DNA of 64,000 nt from Inquilinus sp. Marseille-Q2685. Its GTDB lineage: Bacteria; Pseudomonadota; Alphaproteobacteria; DSM-16000; Inquilinaceae. Where the stretch lies: NCBI RefSeq assembly GCF_916619195.1, contig NZ_CAKAKL010000002.1, positions 560,001 to 624,000 of the forward strand, written 5' to 3'. A program made the translations under genes and the position numbers. This document shows positions 17,641 to 25,881 of this stretch, in pieces (position 1 is the first letter of the stretch; every line of letters starts with the position of its first letter). Under the pieces are notes generated by a model. That model ran no database searches, was not told where the DNA came from, and saw nothing but the letters and a program-made list of their open reading frames with translations.

Positions 17641-18240
17641 ATGCGCCGCGTCCCCACCCCGAATTTCCGCGGCCGCAGCGCCGTGGTGCTGCACCGGCCG
17701 CACGCCGCCGCCGACGCCGTCCTGCGCCAGCTCGAACGGCTGGGCATCGCCGCGCGGCCGGCCTGGCCGGTGCTGGCCGAGGCCGACCTGGCCGCCGACT
17801 TCGTGCTGTTCGACGCCGACACCGCCCATGACGGCCAGTTCCCCTGGCCGGCCAGTTCGCCGCCGATGCCGCTGGTCGCCCTGATCGGGTCGGAGGCGCC
17901 GGGCCGGCTGGACTGGGTGCTGGCCCAGGGCGCCACCGCCCATCTGCTGAAGCCGGTCGCCTCGGGGGGCGTGTTCAGCGCGCTGGTCATCGCCGAGCAC
18001 GGCTTCGCCGAGCGCCGCGACCGCGAGGCCCGGATCGCCGATCTGGAGACGAGGCTGCGCCTCCGGCCCGTGGTGGTGCGCGCCATCCTGATGCTGATGG
18101 CGCAGCGGGGCCTGAGCGAGGCGGACGCCTTTCGCGAGATCCGCAGTGCAGCGATGCAGCGCCGGCGCAGCATCGAGGAGCATTGCCTCGACCTCGCCGC
18201 CGGCGTCCCGGACCCGGCCGCCGGCCGGCGTGGAGGCTGA
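17641..18240 (+). CDS. amiR: AmiR-type ANTAR transcription antiterminator
   Basis: A 199-residue protein (P. aeruginosa AmiR is 196). Residues 1-120 form a pseudo-receiver domain without the phospho-acceptor geometry (FVLFDADTAHDG), followed by a coiled coil (RRDREARIADLETRLRLRP) and a C-terminal ANTAR domain with AILMLMAQRGLSEADAFREI and AMQRRRSIEE. ANTAR proteins bind paired stem-loops in leader RNA and stop terminator formation; the hairpin at 16400-16440 is the natural target. The gene sits 2 bp after the sensor gene, so regulator and sensor are made together. Confidence 0.87.
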   Translation: MRRVPTPNFRGRSAVVLHRPHAAADAVLRQLERLGIAARPAWPVLAEADLAADFVLFDADTAHDGQFPWPASSPPMPLVALIGSEAPGRLDWVLAQGATAHLLKPVASGGVFSALVIAEHGFAERRDREARIADLETRLRLRPVVVRAILMLMAQRGLSEADAFREIRSAAMQRRRSIEEHCLDLAAGVPDPAAGRRGG

Positions 18241-18243
18241 GCC

Positions 18244-19092
18244 GTGGCGATCCTGAGCCAGCTGCTGCGCCGCAAGCTCGCCCTGTTCGGGCTGCTCGTC
18301 ATCCTGGTGGTGGTGGCCGCCGCCCTCCTCGCGCCCTGGATCGTGCCCTTCCCGCCCGACGAGCAGCTGTTCGACGGGCTGACGCTGGAAGGCGCTCCCC
18401 TGCCGCCGGACGGCCGCTTCTGGCTGGGCACCGACCTGCTGGGCCGGGACATGTTCTCGCGCCTGGTCTACGGCGCCCAGACCTCGCTGATCATCGGCGT
18501 GGTCGCCAACGGCGCCGCGGTGCTGATCGGCACCTTCTTCGGCGTCGTCGCCGGCTTCGTCGGGGGCTGGCTGGGCGCCGCGATGATGCGCTTCACCGAC
18601 CTGATGATGGCCTTCCCGGCCCTGTTGCTGGCGATCGTGCTGGCCGCGATCTTCCGGCCGTCGCTGTGGATCGTGGCGCTGGTGATCGCCATGGTGAACT
18701 GGGTGCAGATCGCCCGGATCATCTACACCGAGACCCGGTCGATCGCGGAGCGCGACTTCATCGAGGCGGAATGGGCCCTCGGCGCCTCCCGCGCCCGCAT
18801 CCTGCTGCGCCACATCCTGCCGCACCTGCTGTCCACCACCATCGTCTGGGGCACGCTCGGCATCGCCACCACTGTGCTGCTGGAGGCGACCCTGTCCTTC
18901 CTCGGCATCGGGGTGCAGCCGCCGACGCCGAGCTGGGGCAACATCATCTTCGAGAACCAGACCTATTTCTCGACCGCGCCCTGGCTGGTGTTCATCCCAG
19001 GCGCCGCGATCATCCTCCTGGCCCTGGCCTTCAACCTGGTCGGCGACGCGCTGCGCGACATCCTGGACCCGACGCAGAAGGGCCGGCACTGA
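18244..19092 (+). CDS. Dpp/Opp-type ABC transporter permease (DppC-like)
   Basis: A 282-residue inner-membrane permease with about six membrane segments. The N-terminal OppC-like segment (LALFGLLVILVVVAAALLAPW) precedes a FWLGTDLLGRDMFSRLVYG motif typical of the DppC branch. The EAA loop reads RDFIEAEWALGASRARILL. The GTG at 18244 begins 3 bases after the amiR stop. It is expected to pair with the next gene to form the channel for an amide or short peptide. Confidence 0.9.
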   Translation: MAILSQLLRRKLALFGLLVILVVVAAALLAPWIVPFPPDEQLFDGLTLEGAPLPPDGRFWLGTDLLGRDMFSRLVYGAQTSLIIGVVANGAAVLIGTFFGVVAGFVGGWLGAAMMRFTDLMMAFPALLLAIVLAAIFRPSLWIVALVIAMVNWVQIARIIYTETRSIAERDFIEAEWALGASRARILLRHILPHLLSTTIVWGTLGIATTVLLEATLSFLGIGVQPPTPSWGNIIFENQTYFSTAPWLVFIPGAAIILLALAFNLVGDALRDILDPTQKGRH

Positions 19093-20012
19093 TGACGTCC
19101 TATCTGCTCCGCCGCCTGGCCCAGGCCGTGCTGATCCTGCTCGGGGTCAGCCTGGTCACCTTCGTGCTCTTGTACCTGCTGCCGGCCGACCCGGCGCGGC
19201 AGATCGCCGGCCGCAGCGCGACGCCGGAGGTGGTGGCCAGCATCCGCGCCCAGCTCGGCCTCGACCGGCCGTTCCACGAGCAGTATCTGCGCTATCTCGG
19301 CGCCCTGCTGCGGGGCGATCTCGGCCGCTCCTACCTGCAGCGGACCGAGGTGGCGACGCTGATCATGAGCCGCCTGCCGGCCAGCCTGCTGCTGATGGTC
19401 GGTGCCATCCTGTGCGAGCTGGCGCTGGGCCTGACCATGGGCGTGGCCGCGGCGCTGCGGCGGAACACCGGCACCGACCACGCGCTGATGCTGACCTCCT
19501 TCATCGGCGTCTCGGCGCCGCAATTCGTGGTCGGCATGCTGCTGCTCTACGTCTTCGCCTGGCAGCTGGCCTGGTTCCCGCTCGGCGGCTACGGCAGCTT
19601 CTCGCATCTTGTGCTGCCCTCGCTCACGCTCGGGCTGCTGGGCGCCGGGTGGTACTCGCGGATGATGCGGTCGGCGATGCTGGACGTGCTGCGCCAGGAC
19701 TACATGCGCACCGCCCGGGCCAAGGGCTTAAGTGCATGGCGCGTGGTGCTGGCGCATGCCCTGCCCAATGCGCTGCTGCCGATCATCGCCATGATCGGCA
19801 TCGACATCGGCTTGTTCATGAGCGGCATCGTCGTCGTCGAATCCGTGTTCGGCTGGCCCGGCATCGGCCAGCTGACCTGGCAGGCGATCCAGCGCGTCGA
19901 CATCCCGATCATCATGGGCGTCACGCTGGTCTCCGCCGTCGCCATCGTGCTCGGCAACCTGCTGGCCGACCTGATCGCCCCCTTCATCGACCCGAGGATC
20001 AAGCTGCGGTGA
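19092..20012 (+). CDS. Dpp/Opp-type ABC transporter permease (DppB-like)
   Basis: A 306-residue inner-membrane permease of the DppB branch: N-terminal helix (LAQAVLILLGVSLVTFVLLYL), the PADPARQIAG motif just after it, an EAA loop in DYMRTARAKGLSAWRVVLAH, and a final ESVFGWPGIGQLTWQAI segment. Start and previous stop overlap as TGATG, indicating translational coupling. In most Dpp operons dppB precedes dppC; here the order is reversed. Confidence 0.9.
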   Translation: MTSYLLRRLAQAVLILLGVSLVTFVLLYLLPADPARQIAGRSATPEVVASIRAQLGLDRPFHEQYLRYLGALLRGDLGRSYLQRTEVATLIMSRLPASLLLMVGAILCELALGLTMGVAAALRRNTGTDHALMLTSFIGVSAPQFVVGMLLLYVFAWQLAWFPLGGYGSFSHLVLPSLTLGLLGAGWYSRMMRSAMLDVLRQDYMRTARAKGLSAWRVVLAHALPNALLPIIAMIGIDIGLFMSGIVVVESVFGWPGIGQLTWQAIQRVDIPIIMGVTLVSAVAIVLGNLLADLIAPFIDPRIKLR

Positions 20013-20047
20013 CCCACAGCCGCCCCGAACCAAAGACAGGAGGTTTC

Positions 20048-21670
20048 ATGCTGAAGTCGTTGCTGCTCGCCGGCGCCGCTGCGCTCACCCTGGCCCTCGC
20101 CTCGCCCGCGATGGCCCAGGACATCAAGCAGGGCGGCACCATGACGGTCACCTACAAGGACGACGTCACCACCCTGGACCCCGCCATCGGCTACGACTGG
20201 CAGAACTGGTCGATGATCAAGAGCCTGTTCGACGGGCTGATGGACTGCAAGCCCGGCACCACCGAGCTGGCGCCGGACCTGGCCGAGAGCTTCGAGGTCT
20301 CGGCCGACGGCCTGACCTACACCTTCAAGCTGCGGCACGGGGTCAAGTTCCACAACGGCCGCGAGCTGAAGGCCGCCGACGTCAAGTATTCGCTCGACCG
20401 CGTGGTGCAGCCGGAGACGCAGAGCCCCGGCGCCGGTTTCTTCGATTCGATCCAGGGCTTCGAGGACGTCTCCGGTGGCAAGGCCAAGGAGCTGAGCGGC
20501 ATCACCACGCCGGACGACTACACCGTCGTCTTCCGCCTGACCAAGCCGGACGCGCCCTTCCTGCACAAGATGGCGCTGAACTTCTCGCATGTTGTTCCGA
20601 AGGAGGAGGTCGAGAAATACGGCGCCGATTTCGGCAAGCACCCGGTCGGCACCGGCGCTTTCAAGATGACCGAATGGACGCTGGGCCAGCGCATCGTGTT
20701 CGAGCGCAACCCGGACTATTTCCAGAAGGGGCTGCCGCATCTCGACAAGATCGTGTTCGAGGTCGGGCAGGAGCCGGTGGTGGCGCTGCTGCGGCTGCAG
20801 CGCGGCGAGGTCGACATCGCCGGCGACGGCATCCCGCCGGCCAAGTTCCTCGAGGTGACCCAGGACCCGGCCTATAAGGACCTGATCATCCAGGGCAACC
20901 AGTTGCACACCGGCTACATCACCATGAACGTCAAGGCGAAGCCCTTCGACGATGTGCGGGTGCGCCAGGCCGTCAACATGGCGATCAACAAGGACCGCAT
21001 CATCCGCATCATCAACGGCCGTGCAAAGCCGGCGAACCAGCCGCTGCCGCCGTCGATGCCGGGCTACGCCGCCGACTACAAGGGCTATGCCTATGACGTC
21101 GCCGGCGCCAAGAAGCTCATGGCCGATGCCGGGCTGGCGGACGGCTTCACCACCGACCTTTACGTCGCCAACACCGACCCGCAGCCGCGCATCGCCCAGG
21201 CGATCCAGCAGGACCTGGCCCAGATCGGCATCAAGGCCGAGATCAAGGCCCTGGCCCAGGCCAACGTCATCGCTGCCGGCGGCGACGAGAAGCAGTCGAC
21301 CATGATCTGGTCGGGCGGCATGGCCTGGATCGCCGACTTCCCGGATCCCTCCAACTTCTACGGCCCGATCCTGGGCTGCGGCGGCGCCGTGCCCGGCGGC
21401 TGGAACTGGTCCTGGTACTGCAACGAGGACCTCGACAAGCGCGCGGCCGAGGCGGATTCGATCGCCGACCCGGCCAAGGCGGCGGAGCGCGAGGCCAAGT
21501 GGCGCGGCATCTTCCTCGACGTCATGAAGGACGCGCCCTGGGCGCCGGTGTTCAACGAGCAGCGCTACACCATCCGGTCCGAGCGGATGGGCGGCGACGA
21601 CGCCCTGTTCGTCGACCCGGTCCACATCCCGGTCAACTACGACAACGTGTACGCCAAAGATGCCCAGTAA
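20048..21670 (+). CDS. ABC transporter substrate-binding protein (DppA/OppA family)
   Basis: A 540-residue periplasmic binding protein of the SBP_bac_5 family. A Sec signal (MLKSLLLAGAAALTLALASPAMA) precedes the mature start QDIKQGGTMTV. Family landmarks include DLAESFEVSADGLTYTFKLR and VRQAVNMAINKDRI. The ATG at 20048 has AGGAGG at good spacing. It supplies substrate to the permeases just upstream; the amidase downstream suggests an amide or amidated peptide, which is an inference. Confidence 0.9.
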   Translation: MLKSLLLAGAAALTLALASPAMAQDIKQGGTMTVTYKDDVTTLDPAIGYDWQNWSMIKSLFDGLMDCKPGTTELAPDLAESFEVSADGLTYTFKLRHGVKFHNGRELKAADVKYSLDRVVQPETQSPGAGFFDSIQGFEDVSGGKAKELSGITTPDDYTVVFRLTKPDAPFLHKMALNFSHVVPKEEVEKYGADFGKHPVGTGAFKMTEWTLGQRIVFERNPDYFQKGLPHLDKIVFEVGQEPVVALLRLQRGEVDIAGDGIPPAKFLEVTQDPAYKDLIIQGNQLHTGYITMNVKAKPFDDVRVRQAVNMAINKDRIIRIINGRAKPANQPLPPSMPGYAADYKGYAYDVAGAKKLMADAGLADGFTTDLYVANTDPQPRIAQAIQQDLAQIGIKAEIKALAQANVIAAGGDEKQSTMIWSGGMAWIADFPDPSNFYGPILGCGGAVPGGWNWSWYCNEDLDKRAAEADSIADPAKAAEREAKWRGIFLDVMKDAPWAPVFNEQRYTIRSERMGGDDALFVDPVHIPVNYDNVYAKDAQ

Positions 21671-22613
21671 TCCCCACCATTACCACCACACCATCCACGG
21701 CGCGCACCACCATTTCGGCTGGAACCGTGACTTCCCGCCGGTGGCCACGGTGGCGCCAGGGACGACGCTGGAGTTCGACTGCCTGGACAGCTCGGCCGGG
21801 CAGCTGACGCCGTCCAGCACGGTCGCGGATGTGGCGACGCTCGACTTCGGCAAGGTCAACCCGGTCACCGGGCCGATCCTGGTCGACGGGGCCGAGCCGG
21901 GCGACGCGCTGAAGATCACGCTGGACCAGTACGCGCCCTCGGGCTTCGGCTGGACTGCCAACATCCCCGGCTTCGGCCTGCTGGCGGACCAGTTCAAGGA
22001 CCCGGCGCTGCATGTCTGGCGCTACGAGGCCGACACGCTGGCCCCGGCCCTGTTCTCGACTCTGGCGAAGGTGCCGCTGAAGCCCTTCGCCGGGACCATC
22101 GGGGTGGCGCCGGCCGAGCCCGGGCTGCATTCGGTGGTGCCGCCCCGGCGGGTCGGCGGCAATCTCGACATCCGCGACCTGGCGGCCGGGGCGACGCTGT
22201 ACCTTCCGGTCGAGGTGGCGGGGGCGCTGTTCTCGATCGGCGACACTCATGCCGCCCAAGGCGACGGCGAGGTCTGCGGCACCGCCATCGAGAGCCCGAT
22301 GAAGGTGACGCTGACGCTGGACCTGGTGAAGGGCGCCAACCTCCGGATGCCGCGCTTCACCACGCCTGGCCCGGTGACGCGGCATCTCGACGGCAAAGGC
22401 TACGAGGTGACGACCGGGGTCGGCCCCGACCTGATGGAGGGGGCCCGCATCGCCGTCGCCGAGATGGTAGAGTTGCTGTGCCGCACCCGCGGCATGGCCG
22501 CGGTCGACGCCTATATGCTGTGCTCGGTCTGCGGCGACCTCAGGATCAGCGAGATCGTCGACCAGCCGAACTGGGTGGTGTCGTTCTATTTCCCGCGCAT
22601 CGTCTTCGAATGA
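21660..22613 (+). CDS. Acetamidase/formamidase family protein
   Basis: A 317-residue FmdA/AmdA-type metal-dependent amidase. The His-rich N-terminus (HHYHHTIHGAHHHFGW) and the signature FSIGDTHAAQGDGEVCGTAIE region, with the acidic and histidine ligands, are intact. It hydrolyses formamide, acetamide or related short amides to acid plus ammonia. The ATG lies inside the end of the binding-protein gene (11-base overlap), so the two are coupled. Placement inside an AmiC/AmiR-controlled Dpp operon suggests an import-and-hydrolyse pathway supplying nitrogen. Confidence 0.9.
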   Translation: MPSNPHHYHHTIHGAHHHFGWNRDFPPVATVAPGTTLEFDCLDSSAGQLTPSSTVADVATLDFGKVNPVTGPILVDGAEPGDALKITLDQYAPSGFGWTANIPGFGLLADQFKDPALHVWRYEADTLAPALFSTLAKVPLKPFAGTIGVAPAEPGLHSVVPPRRVGGNLDIRDLAAGATLYLPVEVAGALFSIGDTHAAQGDGEVCGTAIESPMKVTLTLDLVKGANLRMPRFTTPGPVTRHLDGKGYEVTTGVGPDLMEGARIAVAEMVELLCRTRGMAAVDAYMLCSVCGDLRISEIVDQPNWVVSFYFPRIVFE

Positions 22614-22648
22614 GGCCAGGACTGGTACGAGATGCAGCGCAGTTGTCG

Positions 22649-22780
22649 TGCCTCTCCCGCTTGCGGGAGAGGTCGGAGCCGCGCCAGCGGCTCCGGGTGA
22701 GGGCGTTTGTCGAGGCCTGGGCCAGCCCTCACCCGGTCGTCCTGCGGACGCCCGACCTCTCCCGCCAGGCGGGAGAGGCA
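22649..22780. repeat. Nested palindromic element inside the amide operon
   Basis: The left arm (22649-22679) and right arm (22751-22780) are near-perfect inverted copies built on cctctcccgc/gcgggagagg, each itself a hairpin. Inner arms GGGTGAGGGC (22695-22704) and GCCCTCACCC (22725-22734) nest within. The arm shares its core with the element at 9341-9627. It fills the only sizeable gap of the operon, between the amidase and ATPase genes, and may damp or protect the transcript. Confidence 0.75.
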
Positions 22781-22803
22781 ACGCAGCAAACCGGCAAGCC
22801 ATC

Positions 22804-24585
22804 GTGACTGCGGGAAACACCCCCCTCCTCCAGGTCCGCAACCTCAGCACCCAGGTGGCGACGCCGGCGGGGCCGAAGCTGGTGGTCGAGGATCTGAGCT
22901 TCGACCTGAACCCCGGCGAGACGCTGTGCATCGCCGGGGAATCGGGCAGCGGCAAGTCGATGACCTCGCTGTCGATCATGGGGCTGCTGCCGCAGCCCAT
23001 GGCCCGGGTCGCCGGCGGCCAGGTGCTGCTGGAGGGGCGCGACCTGCTGGCGCTGCCCGAGCGGCAGATGCGGCGGGTGCGCGGCGGCGAGATCGCGATG
23101 ATCTTCCAGGAGCCGATGACCAGCCTGAACCCGGTGATGTCGGTCGGCCGGCAGATCGCCGAGGCGGTCCGCGCACACCGAAAGGTCGATGCCGGTGAGG
23201 CCCGGCGGGCGGCGCTGGAGGCGCTGGAGGCCGTGCGCATCTCCGAGCCCGAGCGGCGGCTACGCCAGTATCCGCACGAGCTGTCGGGCGGCATGCGGCA
23301 GCGGGTGATGATCGCCATGGCGCTGGCCTGCCAGCCTAAGCTGCTGATCGCGGACGAGCCGACCACGGCGCTGGACGTCACCATCCAGGCCCAGATCCTG
23401 GAGCTGATGCGCGACCTGCGGCGCCGGTTCGGCACCGCCCTGATCCTGATCACCCACGACATGGGCGTGGTGGCCGAGATGGCCGACCGGGTGGTGGTGA
23501 TGAGCCAGGGCCGGGTGGTGGAGAGCGGCCCGGTGGTGCCGCTGTTCGAGGCGCCGCGCCAGGACTATACGCGGCAGCTGCTGGCGGCCGTGCCGAAGCT
23601 GGGCCAGATGGCCGGCCGCGACGCGCCGCTGCGCGCCGAAGCCCCTGCCCTGCCCCCTGGCGCGAACGAGCCGGTCGTGGCGGTGAAGAACCTCACCGTC
23701 CGCTTCGACATCGCCGGCGGGCTGCTGCAACGCACGATCAAGCGCGTCCACGCGGGCGAGCATCTTTCCTTCGCGCTGAAACCGGGCGAGACGCTGGCCC
23801 TGGTCGGCGAGAGCGGCTGCGGCAAGTCGACCACCGGCAAGGCGCTGATGGGGCTGGTGCCCTGGCGCGGCTCGATCCGCATCGCCGGGGTCGAGGCCGC
23901 GGGGCTGGGGCCGACCGCGCTGAAGCCGTTGCGCCGGAACATCCAGATGGTGTTCCAGGATCCCTACGCCTCGCTCGACTCGCGCATGACCGTGGGCGAG
24001 CTGGTGGCCGAACCGCTGGTGATCCACGGCCTGGCCAGGGGCGGCGAGCTGGCCGACCGGGTCGAATGGCTGTTCCGCCGCGTCGGGCTGGCGCCGGAGC
24101 TGCGCCACCGCCACCCGCACGAATTCTCCGGCGGGCAGCGCCAGCGCATCTGCATCGCCCGGGCGCTGAGCCTGTCGCCCAAGGCGATCATCGCCGACGA
24201 ATCCGTCTCCGCCCTCGACGTCTCGGTCCAGGCCCGCGTGCTGGACCTGCTGCACGAGCTGCAGGCCGATCTCGGCCTCGCCTATCTGTTCATCTCGCAC
24301 GACATGGCGGTGGTGGAGCAGATCAGCCACCGGGTGGCGGTGATGTATCTCGGCCAGATCGTCGAGACCGGCACCCGCCGCCAGATCTTCGAGGACCCGC
24401 GCCACCCCTATACGAAGACGCTCATGCAGGCGGTGCCGATCGCCGATCCGCGCCGCCGCCGCGACCATTTCCAGCGCCTGTCCGGCGAGGTGCCGAGCCC
24501 GGTGCGATCGGTCGACTACTGCCCGGTGCTGGTCGACCTGGCCGATGTCGGCGACGGGCACCTGGTGGCGCGGGAGGCGGCGTAG
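22804..24585 (+). CDS. Double ABC ATPase for Dpp-type importer (DppD-DppF fusion, GsiA-like)
   Basis: 593 residues with two complete nucleotide-binding domains. The first has GESGSGKSMTSL, ELSGGMRQRVMIAMAL and LIADEPTTALDVT; the second has GESGCGKSTTGKAL, EFSGGQRQRICIARAL and IIADESVSALDVS. In the second Walker B the usual DEP is DES, which is common in this family. The GTG at 22804 is the only start fitting the domain; no clear Shine-Dalgarno is seen because a palindromic repeat lies just upstream. It energises the two permeases of the same operon. Confidence 0.88.
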   Translation: MTAGNTPLLQVRNLSTQVATPAGPKLVVEDLSFDLNPGETLCIAGESGSGKSMTSLSIMGLLPQPMARVAGGQVLLEGRDLLALPERQMRRVRGGEIAMIFQEPMTSLNPVMSVGRQIAEAVRAHRKVDAGEARRAALEALEAVRISEPERRLRQYPHELSGGMRQRVMIAMALACQPKLLIADEPTTALDVTIQAQILELMRDLRRRFGTALILITHDMGVVAEMADRVVVMSQGRVVESGPVVPLFEAPRQDYTRQLLAAVPKLGQMAGRDAPLRAEAPALPPGANEPVVAVKNLTVRFDIAGGLLQRTIKRVHAGEHLSFALKPGETLALVGESGCGKSTTGKALMGLVPWRGSIRIAGVEAAGLGPTALKPLRRNIQMVFQDPYASLDSRMTVGELVAEPLVIHGLARGGELADRVEWLFRRVGLAPELRHRHPHEFSGGQRQRICIARALSLSPKAIIADESVSALDVSVQARVLDLLHELQADLGLAYLFISHDMAVVEQISHRVAVMYLGQIVETGTRRQIFEDPRHPYTKTLMQAVPIADPRRRRDHFQRLSGEVPSPVRSVDYCPVLVDLADVGDGHLVAREAA

Positions 24586-24625
24586 CGGCCGCCTTCGAGC
24601 GGAGGGCTCGTACGCCCTCTCATCC

Positions 24626-24704
24626 TGTCATGCCCGGGCTTGACCCGGGCATCCAGAAGATGTCGATGTTGTCTGGATTGCCGGGTCAAGCCCGGCAATG
24701 ACAG
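24626..24704. repeat. Intergenic palindromic repeat
   Basis: The sequence tgtcatgcccgggcttgacc (24626-24645) and its inverted counterpart ending ggcaatgaca (to 24703) form a long hairpin around a short spacer. The 'GTCATGCCCGGGCTTGACCC' type is a frequent intergenic repeat in alphaproteobacterial genomes. On the + strand it could end the amide operon transcript, though no T-run follows. Confidence 0.7.
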
Positions 24705-24800
24705 AATTAGAGAGAAGGTGTATTGTCGACGCACCGTCTATCGGCAATTAAAATATCGCTCCACCATTTCCTTTCCCACGACACAGCATAAGGCTGATTT

Positions 24801-25823
24801 ATGATTCTCGACGATCACATAGGTGATTTAAATTTTACACCTCCCCACGATGTTTTGAATCGCCCTTCAATCGCCGATCTGTTTAGAAAGAGCAGAAGAT
24901 GCGGAATCTATATCATCGAATTCCAAAATGACGAATTGTATGTTGGGAAGACCTCGGATGTCGCTCGAAGATACGGGCAGCACCGAAAAATTCATCAGGA
25001 CATCAGGGCGATCAGATTTCAGAAGCTCAAGAAATCCGAGCTCGATCAAAGCGAACGTTCACTGATTTATCGACTTGAGCGAGCCGGCTTCGGCCTGAGA
25101 AACGTCACTTTCACGAGCATTCCACAGCCTGGGTCGGACTTTGAGGGGATCATGCCGATAGACCAGCAAACCCTCTGGCTGGACAAGATGCTCAAGGAAG
25201 ATAGAAGGGTTGATCGCGCTCAAGATTCAACAATCGACGCCCGGTCTCTACGATCGTTCGATAGGCTTCAGAAGGCATGCACGATCGATCCGCATCTATC
25301 ATTCCTGAGATACTACATAGATAACCTCATCCCGTCCCCAAGGAGTTCGGAAATCTCCTTCTGGTCACTCACCGCTCTTGGAGGAGGCACAAAGGAATGG
25401 CCGGGGGTCCTCTACCGCCTCAACATGTTTTGGCAAGAGGTAATGTCGGTCTCTGGTGATGGCGAGGATGCGGAAATATGGATCAGATGCGCAAGATCGC
25501 CCCTGGAGGCGGCCCCCGGCGGCCTCTCGCAAGTTGCCCGCCGCATAGATGCAGAGCCTTATGATTTTCATTACGAGCCAGGCGGATCTGATCAGATCTC
25601 ACTGCATGCATTTTGGAACGATGATCCGCTGCGCATTCTCCGAGACGAGGATGTCGCCAGAAGCATCCGCCTGTTTAATCTTCGGCTGATGAACAAGGGA
25701 CCGACCAACTTCAGCCGATCGCATTGTTACGCCCTCGTCACCGCCGCCTACGAAGCACCGGATCCCGAGACCCGGGAAGCTCTGTTCTGGAGCCGCTTCC
25801 GGAAGCCGCGCGACAGGCGTTGA
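24801..25823 (+). CDS. GIY-YIG domain protein with unknown C-terminal domain
   Basis: 340 residues. Residues 34-95 are a GIY-YIG nuclease-type domain: GIYIIEFQNDELYVGKTSDV supplies the two tyrosine motifs, RRYGQH the Arg and His, and LDQSERSLIYRLE the metal-binding Glu, so the active site looks intact. The C-terminal 240 residues show no domain I recognise and no membrane segment. The gene is visibly poorer in GC than all its neighbours and uses A/T-ending codons, suggesting transfer. Only AAGG is seen as a weak ribosome site. It stands alone; a defence, mobile-element or repair role is possible but unproven. Confidence 0.75.
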   Translation: MILDDHIGDLNFTPPHDVLNRPSIADLFRKSRRCGIYIIEFQNDELYVGKTSDVARRYGQHRKIHQDIRAIRFQKLKKSELDQSERSLIYRLERAGFGLRNVTFTSIPQPGSDFEGIMPIDQQTLWLDKMLKEDRRVDRAQDSTIDARSLRSFDRLQKACTIDPHLSFLRYYIDNLIPSPRSSEISFWSLTALGGGTKEWPGVLYRLNMFWQEVMSVSGDGEDAEIWIRCARSPLEAAPGGLSQVARRIDAEPYDFHYEPGGSDQISLHAFWNDDPLRILRDEDVARSIRLFNLRLMNKGPTNFSRSHCYALVTAAYEAPDPETREALFWSRFRKPRDRR

Positions 25824-25881
25824 TCGGCCATATCGCAGGTCGCACAGGGGTGGATCCGCCGAAGCGAACCCACCCTGAGAC

